Shown: in pieces, positions 47,701-58,140 of the stretch
Layout of the letters: every line of letters begins with the position of its first letter
Position numbering within the stretch: the stretch's first letter is position 1
Source of the DNA: Reticulitermes speratus
Taxonomy: Eukaryota > Arthropoda > Insecta > Blattodea > Rhinotermitidae
Length of the DNA: 64,000 nt
Direction of reading: 5' to 3'
Assembly (NCBI GenBank): GCA_021186555.1
Contig: JAJKFL010000006.1
Span: forward strand, 36,391,478-36,455,477
The notes under the pieces: model-generated
Databases searched by the model: none
What the model was told of the DNA's origin: nothing
The model's input: the letters and a program-made list of their open reading frames with translations, nothing else
Program-made: the position numbers and the translations under genes

Positions 47701-50036
47701 TCGTTATGTGATTTTAAGTATGGTGTGTGGCGGGGTGTGACGTGAGGGCAACTAATGTTAATTGTCCCTGCCTTACCGTGGTCATAAATTAACCCCATAG
47801 GCCTATGTTACACACATTCTAACATCTTTTTGTGAATATCTATCCGATTAAGAGAGAAACTATATATTTTTAAGAAAGACAGTTCAACAGCCCACACCGC
47901 AAAACGTACTATGCATTGTTTAGACAGCGTTATTGGTTACAGAATAATAAGCACGAGCTGCGGCCTTTTTTGTTCGTCATCTCAACCCGTGCAATTACTT
48001 TCTTTAAATGTGAAGCATCTTGAAGCGTAAAGGGTACAGTATAAATGTGTGTACTGGAGGCAATCTGAAACAAAGAATTCCAAACACAACGCCTTCAGTT
48101 CACCTGCACCGCATCGACATGTAATGAAGCATGTGTTTTTTAGGTGTGGCTTGTGTCTAAGAGTCGAAGGAGGCCACGTCCAGTACCTTCTTTAAATCGG
48201 TTGACTAGAAACGTAATACTTAATTCAATATAGTAAAATAAAATGCTTGGACCCCGTCTCAAAAACATGGAATATTTATGGGCTTTGTCAAGTAAAGTGA
48301 TGGCACTACAGTGGGCACTACATATAATAAATAATGTACATATTTCCATCGTACAAAGTACAGTATGTATCCCTGCTTACACGACAGATGAGAAAATAAT
48401 TCATGCGACAATTTTAAACTAAATAAGGCCATGACTCCTTTTTGCAGTAAGATAAAATCTAGGAACAGGCCGCCTCACAGTTGTACTTCGTAATAGATTA
48501 AAGGTAAAACCACTCTGCACGATGCTGTAGTGAATGTGTAAATGGTAATACCGCTCCACAAATCTTAGACTTCACTCTAGGCAGAGGTGTTCTCAGCTTC
48601 ACGTCTTCGGTCGCTTTACCCCCGGGGGAAAAAGCCCCCGTTACCAATTGAACAGGAGGCTAAGTGGGCCCCAGAATTGGTCTGGTCATTTTAAAGAGAA
48701 AAATTCTTTGACCCTGCAGGAAATCAAACCACGATCCCTCAGTCGTCCAGACAGTAGCCTGGTCACTGTAACGACTACGTTATCTTGACTGCCATTGTAA
48801 TTTGTACTTATATTTAATAAATTTGTACTGTATGCCTGATTTGTAAGACACTGTACAGCTCTGAACTGTGTTAGGTACGTTCTGCGCCGAGCAGATTTTT
48901 CGTTATGAATTTACAAACTATAATATGTCATACACTTGTAGTAATAGGTTTTTATTTTAGAAGTGTGACTCAAATATATCGAAAGATATTCGGAAATACA
49001 TCTTGAAATTATACAAATGCAGCCTTAGAGGAGAATAATTGTCGTCTATTTAATTCCACTGAGGAATAATTAGACGTTAGTGGATTTCATTCATCGACAC
49101 AAACAACTATCAATATTTTATGTGTTTACAGCACATACAACAGAAATAGTGTGTAGTGCTTAAAGATAAAGGTAGTATCAAAGTGTAAGTCCAAAGGGGG
49201 AGTAAAGTAAATGTATACTCATTCTTAACATCAGCAGTAAATGGAGTTAAGTTGTCAGGCCCACGCAATGGCCGCTTTACCCCTAGGAATAAGCCGCCAG
49301 TACCCAGTGAAGAGAAGGCTTGGTAGGTTTCACAGCCGGTCTAGGTGCAGTAGAGAAGAAGAAGTCACTTACCCTAGCCGGAAATCAAACCACGATTCTT
49401 CGGTTATGCAGTCGATATCCTAATGACTATACCAATATGTAATCCCGTCTCTTGCTGTAAATGCGTAAAGACAGATTGCTGAAGTTGGCTTTCAAAAGTA
49501 AACATAACGTGGAATAGGGCACCGAGACTCCGACAGCCACTACGTTGCCTAACAATGAAAAACGCGTATAAAAATTAGTCCGAAAGCTGAAATGGAAGAA
49601 ACCAACAGGAAAATACTGCTGAGGATATTATTAATATGGATCTTTAGTAGAGAGTAACTGAGGGTATGGACTGGATATAACTTGTTCATATTAAATTTAA
49701 ATGGCTGGTGCATTCAACATTTGTCGTCCAACACAGAATTAGAATTCCTTAACCTTTTCAGGAGCTATAACATTCTTGTTGAGGCCTCTGCTTCAAGGTG
49801 TTACTTAGTCATTAGGCCTATTAACTACTAACAAATTTTTTAAAAAATGCGTACTTCACATTCATATTACGTCGCAAAATCTGTCCATAATGTGAAACAT
49901 TATGTTAGCTGTTTTGTACTTTCCGTTTCTAATGCAATGGCTTCATCTTTTTCCGCAGATGATGAACCAATCAATATCATTCTTCATGTTCCTTCTACAC
50001 GTGAAAGAGAAGACTACGACTAACCAGGAAATGTAA
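35705..50036 (+). CDS. Odorant receptor gene D (7 exons, about 425 residues)
   Basis: Exons: 35705-36000, 37038-37314, 40246-40511, 40604-40703, 44973-45077, 45619-45774 and 49959-50036. Exon lengths equal those of gene C except the last, which is one codon longer. The joined frame is open. It is a 7tm_6 odorant receptor subunit, as gene [21 protein letters not shown] at the start, [10 protein letters not shown] and [10 protein letters not shown] near the end, then [18 protein letters not shown]. Exon 3 differs most from gene C in the acidic and histidine-rich loop ([17 protein letters not shown]), which may reflect ligand or partner divergence. The exon 3 donor is ambiguous: GT at 40512 or, 6 nt on, GT at 40518, giving two residues more or less. 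Intron 4 holds a 2.9-kb PLE, intron 6 a 1.3-kb satellite. I see no inactivating change. Confidence 0.91.
37960..38065 (-). mobile_element. PLE terminal-repeat fragment with hammerhead-like core
   Basis: The - strand reads CTGATGATGGCTCT, a loop, then GACGAAACATGTCGC. This is nearly the arrangement at 1954-2000, including the extra T after the CTGATGA core. Partial stem I complementarity (ATTG/CAAT) is present. It lies in intron 2 of gene D with no coding part attached. The rest of that intron (37315-40245) shows nothing recognisable. Confidence 0.5.
41782..42165 (+). CDS. GIY-YIG endonuclease domain of PLE (partial ORF)
   Basis: The 127-codon frame encodes the C-terminal nuclease of a Penelope-like retrotransposon, which nicks DNA at the target site for insertion. 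VYSVPCECG (residues about 33-41) and VYIGQTGRS (43-51) are the two GIY-YIG strands, with the CxC zinc-ligand pair usual in PLEs. [20 protein letters not shown] supplies the family's conserved basic helix and histidines. [15 protein letters not shown] near the end carries the catalytic glutamate region. The ATG is probably not a real start, since the reverse transcriptase that should precede it is gone. The domain itself looks unbroken, with strong G+C-rich codon use unlike its AT-rich surroundings, suggesting a fairly recent insertion. Confidence 0.88.
   Translation: MLCLASILLRRPYVTSSFLRPVKNDLGLRTPVVYSVPCECGRVYIGQTGRSIATRIKKHSRHMRLGHPEKSAVAEHRLTRDHLISFQDTQILSTKSSYMDRLIREAIELELHPKNMNREDGLILSGS
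42640..43357 (+). mobile_element. tRNA-derived SINE inserted in the PLE
   Basis: The exact 13-bp flanks AGTTATGATATTT at 42627-42639 and 43358-43370 are the target duplication. The head carries an A-box-like TGGTCGTGCGG and a B-box GGTTCGAATCC (split by the nested insert), and the tail is a run of A. Without the insert the SINE is about 250 bp. It transposes through LINE machinery and lies in the 3' region of the PLE. Confidence 0.85.
42714..43178 (+). mobile_element. Poly(A)-tailed retrocopy nested inside the SINE
   Basis: This 465-bp piece interrupts the SINE directly after its B-box GTTCGAATC. The SINE resumes at CCCACCGG. It ends with AATAAA (43152-43157) about 12 nt before a run of 9 A, the form of a retroposed polyadenylated transcript. 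It contains a 50-residue open frame starting [20 protein letters not shown], of no recognised family. Source gene or element unknown. Confidence 0.6.
46141..47475 (+). repeat. 72-bp tandem repeat array (about 19 units), hairpin in each unit
   Basis: The unit reads GATATTAGTGATAGACTGAC, TTGTTGCTTC, then GACTTAAAATGCAAAC-GGAAGT-GTTTGCATTTTAAGTC, a 16-bp-arm hairpin. Most units are 72 bp; three are about 60-61 bp and lack the GACTGACTTGTTG part. Because 72 is a multiple of three, long frames stay open on both strands (up to 218 codons), but these are repeat artefacts. A variant unit (GACTTTAAATGCAAGCGG) recurs at 46663 and 47228, 565 bp apart, equal to seven 72-bp and one 61-bp unit, so a block was duplicated. 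The array lies in intron 6 of gene D and is missing from genes A and C. Confidence 0.93.
47960..48197 (+). mobile_element. Mariner-type transposase remnant in gene D intron 6
   Basis: Counterpart of 27665-27876. The SPDL block is damaged, but [20 protein letters not shown] and its stop are readable. Shared flanking sequence (GGACCCCGTCTCA after both) shows it is the same ancestral insertion. Confidence 0.65.
48590..48790 (-). repeat. SINE, copy 5
   Basis: On the - strand a head with GATCGTGGTTTGATTTCC (B-box-like) and a body with GGTAACGGGGGC and CCCCGGGGGTAAAGCG. It is the paralogous partner of 28490-28700. Confidence 0.6.
49235..49440 (-). repeat. SINE, copy 6
   Basis: On the - strand a head with GAATCGTGGTTTGATTTCCG and a body with CACTGGGTACTGGCGGC and GGGGTAAAGCGGCC. 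It follows copy 5 by about 450 bp and has no partner in gene C, so it came after the duplication. Confidence 0.6.
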
Positions 50037-50517
50037 TGTTACTAACACGTTATGCAAAGTTAAATAGTAAGTACTAGTGATGCTTTATGCAATCTCCACG
50101 CAGTGGCAAGGAAATACACGTGATGAAGTCTGCTACATACGTACACCGCTAACTCATACTTTGCTACAGGCTTCAGGAAATTGTAAATTCCATCATCTCC
50201 TTTTCAATTTAGACCTACCTTTTCAAAGCGAGATAACTCGAAATGCAAATGTTGGTATCATGTACAAAACAAATGAATATTGAACACTCCACTGAATAAT
50301 TATTCATGTAATCAATGTCACAGCTTCACAATCGCAATGATGGAAAGTTTATAGACGTAGATTATAGGCTCAGGAAACTCTGAATTGCAAAAGAGCAAGA
50401 AACGGAACTGGGATATCCAACATTATAAAATAATAATAATAATAATATAACCACTTTGACAGTGCTTCATTTAATGTAAACAAAGAAAATAACTACCGCA
50501 CGATCCATAGCCAATTT

Positions 50518-50945
50518 CAGGCCTGCTCAACCTTTAATGTGGTGCGGATAAGTTCAGCAAAATTTGGTCTGGATGCGGGCAACATGAAAATCAATACAAA
50601 AAATGAAGAATAATTAAGTATACGTATAATTATATGTACCATTTTACACGTGTATTTGTCTATACACCTTGTGCAATAAAAACATAATGACAATAATAGA
50701 AACAATTTATAAGAAGTGTAATTCACAATCTAGGCTAGGGTGTCGCTATTTTTAGGATATTTTGCAAAATGATTTGGAAAGTAACATGGCTCCATAAATA
50801 AACAACCCACAAGTTTTCGAAATTGCTTCGGCATTTTATCTCGGCTTTGCCAGGGCAAGGATTACAAGGCGTGTTCTCATTTAAAATGTCTCCGCGGGCA
50901 AAATCACACTGTGTCGCCGGCAACATGTAGCCACCGAGCTGCGGG
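50518..50945 (-). repeat. Dispersed repeat R, copy 1
   Basis: Its reverse complement matches 57060-57480 over about 420 bp (for example GCGACACCCTAGCCTA and TTCTTCATTTTTTGTATTGA). No coding domain was recognised and the family is unknown. Confidence 0.65.
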
Positions 50946-52012
50946 TTGATCAGGCCTGGCCTACTTGTATGTATATTTACACAAACGACCTGAGTGGAAA
51001 CAAGGAAGCGGCTGACAGTACGAGCAACTTAAAAAATTCGTGCGCTATTAAGGCAGCTTCTTAGCCTCCCGTGTAGAAATTCGTGTCAAAAAAATCCAAC
51101 TGAAATACAAATGTACAGCAGACAAATAAAAAATAAGTATCAAAGGTAAGAAAGCTCCGCATTATTGTTGTACTCCACTCCACACAAATGTGTTCATAGC
51201 TTGAAGTTTCAGTTCTGTTATTTTCAAAGTATGAGTTACAAAACTCATAACACGAAAATAGGAAATATTTTTTCGGAATCTGAACTGACATTACTGTTCC
51301 ACACGGTGTTACAAATTGAACATTAAATGTCATAAAATCCATTATTATTACAATATGCGAAGGATATTTCTAACCAACAAATACCATTATAAATCCATAT
51401 ATATCAAACTTCCAACTTCGCTTCTCGGGGTCGTGACATTCTGTATCCTCTTAGATGGAAACTAATGCCTTGAAGAAAAGCACCGCCACCATTTTCAACG
51501 TAGAGGATAAATAAGCTACAAATATATTTAACATTAATATTTATTTAAATAAACTAACAACGCTGTATTTTACGCCATCAGAATGTTAGATCTGGTAGGC
51601 CAAGGTTGATAACAAAGTTTCAAAACTACTACACCAAACTAAACATTATTGTGACAATGGACACGGTTTCTTCTACGAAAGCACATATGATACATAAGCC
51701 TACACTTACAGGACCAGAGTGACTCTTAACGTACAAGACAACTGTATTTACGTGTAAATAACTGCATCTAGACAAATTAAAAAAGCCATATTTTACAGTC
51801 AGGCGACGGAGAAAGTGTCAGGAATTTTAAGGCAGATAACTCCCGGTCCGTTTTCCCCTTCTCCACGTAATGCACCATTCTCCGGCAAGCTCACCTGTCC
51901 ACCATGAACCAGCCAAAAACGCTCGTCATTAGCGAAATTGATCACGCGCTTTATCACTCATGAAATTCGTGTCAACGAAATGGATACAAAACTGCAGCAG
52001 AATAAGAGGGTA
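50946..52012. other. Non-coding spacer
   Basis: Contains short AT-rich open frames only. I recognise neither genes nor repeats here. Confidence 0.4.
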
Positions 52013-52014
52013 CA

Positions 52015-53331
52015 CAGGGTGCGCCAAAAACATCTGACGCTTTTTGAAATGAAGTAACATTTTAAGGCAAAGTGGAAAAATTTTATTAAGACTATCAGGT
52101 ACATTCCATGTCCATGAAAATTCATCTGAATCATTGCTGTTTGAATATGACACTTTGTAGGTGACCACCATGTCGTTCAATACACTCCTGCAGTCGCGAC
52201 GGAAAGGCTGTCATAACACGTTGTAGCATTTCCTTAGGGATCCCTTGCGTACACTCACGAATTCGCTGCTTTAAGTCATCAATATTGGCAGGACGTGTTT
52301 CGTATACCTTGCTTTTGACGTAACCCCAAAGGAAGTAGTCTGGTACTGCAAGATCAGGCGAGCGGGCGGGCCAGGTGATGTCCCCGAAACGAGAAATGAG
52401 TCTGCCTGGAAACATTGTCCTGAGGACTGTCATGGAAGTCCGTGCCGTGTGAGCAGTTGCTCCATCCTGTTGGAACCATAGGAAATCGAGCTGACGAGAA
52501 CGTAACTCATTTTGCAGAAATGTTTCCAGCATTATTTTGTACCGCTCTGCATTGACAGTCACTGTACTCCCGTCCGAATTCTCAAAGAAATAGGGACCAA
52601 TTACGCCATGAGACGAAATTGCACACCACACTGTCACTTTTGCACTATGCAAAGGACGTTGGTGAAGTTCGTGTGGATTGTTTGGAGCCCAGTAGCGACA
52701 GTTCTGTTTATTCACATAACCAGACATATGGAAGTGAGCTTCATCAGACATCAGTAATGTGTTCACTATGTCGCGATTATTATTCACCAAATCCATGAAT
52801 TCATTACAAAACTGAAGTCGGCTCACCTTGTCCCGTCCACTAAGTTCCTGAGCAACTTGGATTTTGTATGGGTGATAATGCAAGTCCTTGTGGAGAATTC
52901 GGCGAACGCTGCTGTCCTTTAAGCGAAGCGCGAGAGCGTGCCGCCGAGCCGACCTGCGCGGACTGCGCAATATGGCGTCTCTAACCCGCTCCACATTGTC
53001 AGGTGTACGACCCGAACGTGGACGTCCCTGTGGTTTACTGTCCTTCACTGATCCTTCTAGACGCCATTTCGATACCCACAATAGCAGAGTATTGCGGCTA
53101 GGAGCATCACGTCTCTGAAACTGCTGTCGGAAACCACGCTGTGTAGCTGTAACAGACTCTGTTTTGATAAACAGTTCCACTGCCGCAATACGGTTTTGTA
53201 CCGACCAGCGCTCCATCTCAACTAAACTCCAAACATCGCTGTACATGGTGACGGTCAGTATGGAAGCGCCGCATAGCGGGCACGCTGGTTTTCACATTTC
53301 AAAAACCGTCAGGTGTTTTTGGCGCACCCTG
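52015..53331 (-). mobile_element. DD41D mariner-type transposon, apparently complete
   Basis: The terminal inverted repeats of about 37 bp begin CAGGGTGCGCCAAAAAC and differ at only two positions. TA lies directly outside the right end, and TA plus an extra CA outside the left end. A single unbroken transposase gene fills the interior. High TIR similarity and an intact frame suggest recent insertion and possible activity. Confidence 0.92.
52131..53246 (-). CDS. Mariner-superfamily transposase (371 residues, DD41D)
   Basis: This enzyme cuts and pastes its own element at TA sites. The N-terminus (WSVQNRIAAVELFIKTESVT and onward, residues 14-65) is the helix-turn-helix of the insect DUF4817 type, followed by GRPRSGRTPDNV (74-85), a GRPR hook, and a second helix-turn-helix. 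Catalytic aspartates: LLMSDEAHFH (D168), WFQQDGATAHTA (D261), and WPARSPDLAVPDYFLWG (D303). Counting from D261 to D303 gives 41 intervening residues, a DD41D spacing rather than the DD34D of classical mariner. The C-terminal region keeps the usual DLKQRIRECTQGIPKEMLQR and CIERHGGHLQ. There are no stops or frameshifts. A second ATG (residue 11, MERWSVQNR) may be the true start. Confidence 0.93.
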   Translation of the reverse strand: MYSDVWSLVEMERWSVQNRIAAVELFIKTESVTATQRGFRQQFQRRDAPSRNTLLLWVSKWRLEGSVKDSKPQGRPRSGRTPDNVERVRDAILRSPRRSARRHALALRLKDSSVRRILHKDLHYHPYKIQVAQELSGRDKVSRLQFCNEFMDLVNNNRDIVNTLLMSDEAHFHMSGYVNKQNCRYWAPNNPHELHQRPLHSAKVTVWCAISSHGVIGPYFFENSDGSTVTVNAERYKIMLETFLQNELRSRQLDFLWFQQDGATAHTARTSMTVLRTMFPGRLISRFGDITWPARSPDLAVPDYFLWGYVKSKVYETRPANIDDLKQRIRECTQGIPKEMLQRVMTAFPSRLQECIERHGGHLQSVIFKQQ

Positions 53332-53399
53332 TATAAGAGCTCGACAGAGAAGATGTGAAAGGGTCGCTCCACGTGACTTCCTTCCGTGGGCTTTTGTGC

Positions 53400-54193
53400 A
53401 GTTTAATTTTGCGCTATGCCTTCAGACCACAAGTCAGGTACAATGCTGTGGACATCATACGTGTGGGAGGTCACGCCATCTTGATTTTGAAACACTGACA
53501 CAGACACTGCATGCTTCCTGTTTCTGCTTACAATTCCAGTACAAATACTGAAGCAAGAAGAGATACGAGAAACGCATCTATCAAACAAAAACCAAAAACT
53601 TCGATCAGAAACAATGCTTCGCTACGAAACTGGGAACTACCGAGCTTGTGCCCAGCATATATTTTGCCGAAACATATTCGTTAAAATGATCATGAAGAAC
53701 ATAAATCCAGTGCCTTTAACACACAGAACGTAACAACAGTCGTACAAGCATTAATTCCTTCTCACCTTTTATTAATACCGTCATTTTTTAAACAATGAAA
53801 TAAAGAAGTCCCACCAAATGCACTTACTGTATACCGCCCCGCGTAGGTACATTCTTATTTCAATCTCTTACTGTTTCATTCTGCAACTCTATGCTCTCAT
53901 TGGTATCATAACGACTTACGTACAGACGTACACGCATGCGACGTAAAATTAGTTGAAGTATTTATTCTGCATACAAAGCCGATACCTCTCAATATGTCCT
54001 TATCAATGCACCATACCGAACTAATGACACTAATAGCTATGCATACGAGTAGCAAAACACTTAGGCCTAATTGCTTCTGCACTGCTGACGTTACTGCAGC
54101 CTGCTACATAGTTCGTACGTAAATTCATATCCGATATACTGAATAAAAAACGTTACGGATTTACATAGAACTGCGGTAGGTTATAAAAATACG
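53400..54193. other. Non-coding spacer
   Basis: No gene, repeat copy or mobile element end was recognised. Confidence 0.4.
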
Positions 54194-54202
54194 TACTGAT
54201 CT

Positions 54203-54628
54203 AAATGTTTCATGTCGCACTTACCGCGTGGCTTGTTAGTGTGGTATTGTGGTGTCCAACTGTCTTCTTAACGTTTTTCGGTGTGGGCATAAGCATTTCG
54301 GTGTTTCTTGCGCCGTTTGTCTCGTCGGCCATGTTTTCACGGGCGACGAGACGGACACGTGGACAACACGACACGCAGAAAACGTGCATTCGACCAGATC
54401 TACAGCAACGTGACTAAAATTGGTGCCGTGTTAACCACTAAAACCTCTAGCTAGTTACTGTATATAGTGCATGGTGCAAACAGAGTAAAATAACCTACGT
54501 ATAACACCTAGTGACAGCAATGCCGGGCGTGTATAAAACAAGGCACTACATATGGTGTAAAAGACGCCGAAACGCGAATGCCCACACCGGAAAACGTGAG
54601 AAAGGAAGACAGACACCACAATAACACA
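54203..54628. mobile_element. Foldback element
   Basis: Inverted arms of about 70 bp lie at 54235-54306 and 54563-54627 (GGTATTGTGGTGTCC and CGGTGTGGGCATAAGCATTTCGG against their complements). The 9-bp direct repeat TACTGATCT lies at 54194-54202 and 54629-54637, which would suit a Mutator-like target duplication. The left end has about 32 extra bases outside the arm, so the ends are uncertain. No transposase is present. Confidence 0.55.
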
Positions 54629-54639
54629 TACTGATCTGA

Positions 54640-55839
54640 CCTTAGACAATGGTCTTTAGGAAGCGTATAGGCTACACACACACACGTTATAATTTATATA
54701 CATGTATAATTACGCGAGTTTTGGGTTTCGTAAATCGTATCACTTCAAGAAAGAATTCAAACGTTAGAGGAAATTAATCTGCTCCCCAATTATCCATTGT
54801 ATCTTATTCACACAGTAAGAGACAATGGATAAGGTGCAGAAACCGGGTAATCCTGAGTGTAAATTACGTAGCATTCTCAGAACCACTCTAAACTGAAATG
54901 AAAATCTAATTAAAGCTATATAAAATATATTAATTTATATGTATAACACAACAGTAATAATAATAATTTTATTATTATGTAAAGACTTCATAACTAATAC
55001 AGGTCTTTGCACAAAGCATGATGTTAAATTAGTTTTGTCAGATGGTCACACACTCTTTTGAATTTAAAGTATGGAAAAAAAGCCCAAGTAGGATATCGAC
55101 ATCCTGTTTTCAGTTGGCTGTATTGAACGTTAGCATTCTCATACCTGTTCATATAGGCTGAAATTTTGTAAGACATTTACGATATCCTCTGTCCTACGTT
55201 GGAATACCTGGCTGCGACTCGGCTCGAATGGTGAATATGCTACTTGACTAAACAACCTGCCGGAGTGCGTAGAATTAAGGCGCAAAAATTAATTTATCTT
55301 CGTTCGTTCATCTGTCTCTCACCACTTTTCACCTCCAAACCAAAAATAAAAATAACAAGATAGGCAATGTACGCATAACGAAACATTGTATAGCTTTCGC
55401 GTAACCATTGTTGCAGTGGAAAAACAACAATGCATTCTCTGTGTGTTGAGCTTCACGTCACTGTCAACTATATAAAATTATTGAGTGTTGCACAATTATG
55501 CTTGTATGGCGAATTTATGTCACAGGCAACAATAAAATGTACGTACGTCTTCAAGCAAAATGCCCGAGGCTGTATTGAAACAAAAGGCTTTTCATTTGTT
55601 CATTGCCTTCTTTAGACGCAAAATTTGGCTAAACAGATCGTAATGACATATAAGTCCTTGCGTAGTTTCTCAGCTTTTGCAAGTGCTGCCGTAAAACATT
55701 TTACGAAATCAGACGGAATTGATCAATCATGAAGCAATATGTATTAAATATTATAAGTAGGTCTGTGCATCTGTATTCTTTCCTTAGTTAGCCGGCATAC
55801 AAAGCGCATCTTTTCGGCGCAGCATTATATTATCGTGTG
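54640..55839. other. Non-coding spacer
   Basis: AT-rich, with short simple repeats (about 54950-54980, ATAATAATAAT). No gene or recognised repeat. Confidence 0.4.
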
Positions 55840-56170
55840 TGGACAGTTTGGCTCTACCATACTTTTCCACATTATTTCATAAACGGCACGATTTCGGAAA
55901 ATAATTATTGAACACGAAATGTGTGCTTTGATTTTCTCTACAAATTTCGTCTGAAACATTCATCATTCTAAAAAAAATCAGACATATTAGTCTATCATAA
56001 ATATACATAGGTTTTTATGTAAAGTACCCGTTATCGTTGTCAGATTTTACTGACACGTGAATGTTGTCAACAGATTTTTTAAAAATCCTCAAAGTTTAAG
56101 TTTCATTAAAATCAGTCCAGTGGGAGCCGAGTTGTTCTATGCGGGCGGACAGACAGTTTTGACGCAGCTA
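55840..56170 (+). repeat. Dispersed repeat S, copy 2
   Basis: Matches 10330-10545. It ends with AAAATCAGTCCAGTGGGAGC and a GACAGACAG run, resembling the 3' ends of insect retroposons. Confidence 0.5.
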
Positions 56171-56257
56171 ATACTGGCTTTTCGCAATTTTGCGAGCGCG
56201 CCAAGAAATAAACTGTTAATTAAGTAACTAAAGACATTTCATGTTTTATGTACCGTG

Positions 56258-56795
56258 AATTTTATCATGAATTTAATTTAACACCAACTAACGCACAAGA
56301 TTATTAACATAGTAAGATGTATTTGTAACCCCTACACTACACTCCACCGGACACGTAACATACCACGCTACAGGACGAGATCAACGTAGCTCAACTATAT
56401 GATTATATATATGGCCTATAGCCAGTAAAACATTTTTTAGAAAACTATTGTATGTTTCAAACGTCTAAGTTGAATCATACAATAATATCTGTATTTAATT
56501 TTTACTCTATGCTATATGGCCTATTAACTTACAATCACTGATTCAGACACATGTATTATTGCTCTTAATGTTTGGTTTTATGGCTATATGCAACTATTCT
56601 TTTAAATATTGTGAGCGACATGAATGCTTCCAATGTAATGTCAAATGTGTGTGTATCTGGATGCCATAGTTGCTTGCGATTCTTTGATGAACGCACCCTG
56701 AGGATGGCAACTCAATTGCCGAAATGTATGTAGGGGTAACAAATACGTCTTACTCTGTTAATAATCTTGAGCATTAATTGATGTTAACTTAAATT
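56258..56795. mobile_element. PLE remnant with inverted terminal repeats
   Basis: Arms 56258-56335 and 56722-56795 are inverted copies (TAACCCCTACA against TGTAGGGGTAAC, and AAGATTATTAACA against TGTTAATAATCTT). The right arm follows CTGAGGATGGCAA-CTCA-ATTGCCGAAATG, a hammerhead-like core with a perfect 5-bp stem II and the same extra T as the others. The interior has no coding domain. Confidence 0.6.
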
Positions 56796-57059
56796 AACTA
56801 AAGACACGTTTATACGCTGTAACGGATCGTTCTTGTGGGCATTCCTAATACATACTAAATTATAAGTAGGCTACTTAAAACGACAGTGCCACCAAGTACT
56901 GTTAGGAAAAACTGAAAGGCACAACGTTCCTTCCGTAAGTATTTGTTAAGCGTATACTGAATAATATTTATGGCCCTGCGTGTCTTAAACTTTAGCAGAA
57001 AGGTGAAGGCACGTTCAATGCTAAGTGTTTCCGCGACCTCACAAAGATTCTACAGCAGG

Positions 57060-57480
57060 CTCAATCAACACGTGGCTCGCGGGCAATATGTTGCTCACCA
57101 CACAGTGTTATTGTTCCTCGCGGAGAGATTTGAAATACAAACGTATTTTAACCCTATCGTGGCATAACCGCGATACAACGCAGAAACAATTTTGAAAACT
57201 TAGGAGTCGCTTATTTATGGAGATATACCTTACGTTACTAACCGATTTTAAAAAATGTGCTAATATTGCGACACCCTAGCCTAAGTTGTGAACTGTATTT
57301 TTTTGTTACACTTTTCAAATTATATTCAGTACATTTTATTGCACATGATATATAGACAAATTGGCAGGTTAAATTATGCATATAATTACACGCATACTTA
57401 TTCATTCTTCATTTTTTGTATTGAATTTCATGTTGCCAGCATGCCGGTTGCCCTCACCACATAAAAGATTGAGCAGGCCT
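57060..57480 (+). repeat. Dispersed repeat R, copy 2
   Basis: Inverted partner of 50518-50945. The upstream 56800-57060 and downstream 57480-58140 hold no recognised gene. Confidence 0.6.
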
Positions 57481-58140
57481 TCACTGCAGTATCATTTCCT
57501 CAATGTATCAGTAGAATCGTACCACTAATTCAGCTAATATAGAAATCCTGATTATGTTTTAATTTCAATAATTATTCTTATGACGTGAGGTCAAACTTGA
57601 AAACAAACAAATCAGTGACCAAGAAACCTTCTAGAATTTGGAAAGAGGAGGAGCCAAAGGATTTGCACACCTGAGTGCGAGGCTTTTTGCCTCATTTTCT
57701 TTTTTCGGCTGTGTTTCGCTAGTTTCCTTTCAGCCATTTTTTCCACATGCTTTATTCGGACACTTCACCGCTGTGTCTCAGTGTTACCTTTCCTGTTAGT
57801 TTCTGTTGGCAAGATAATTATTAAAACTGCAGTTGTTACGGCGATCAGTAATCGTATAGCGAAGCGTCAGACTCAAAGACCAGCAATTATCAATGTTATC
57901 ATGATCTGCCTTTCGCAGGAACACACTTTGTACCTACACCACTGTACTTAACAAATCCGTATCTTCGTAATCAACGTGTGCCAGTTACTACTTTCAAAGT
58001 ATGCGGTTAGCCTCGCCGCATACGAAGAACCCACACGAACAAAGGACCCTGGTATTAATAAAAAATATGTTGCCCTGGATCGCAAGGCATCGTGCTCGTA
58101 CCGAGGACACGGTGACTCCCTTCAGAGCAGCAGACCTTGA

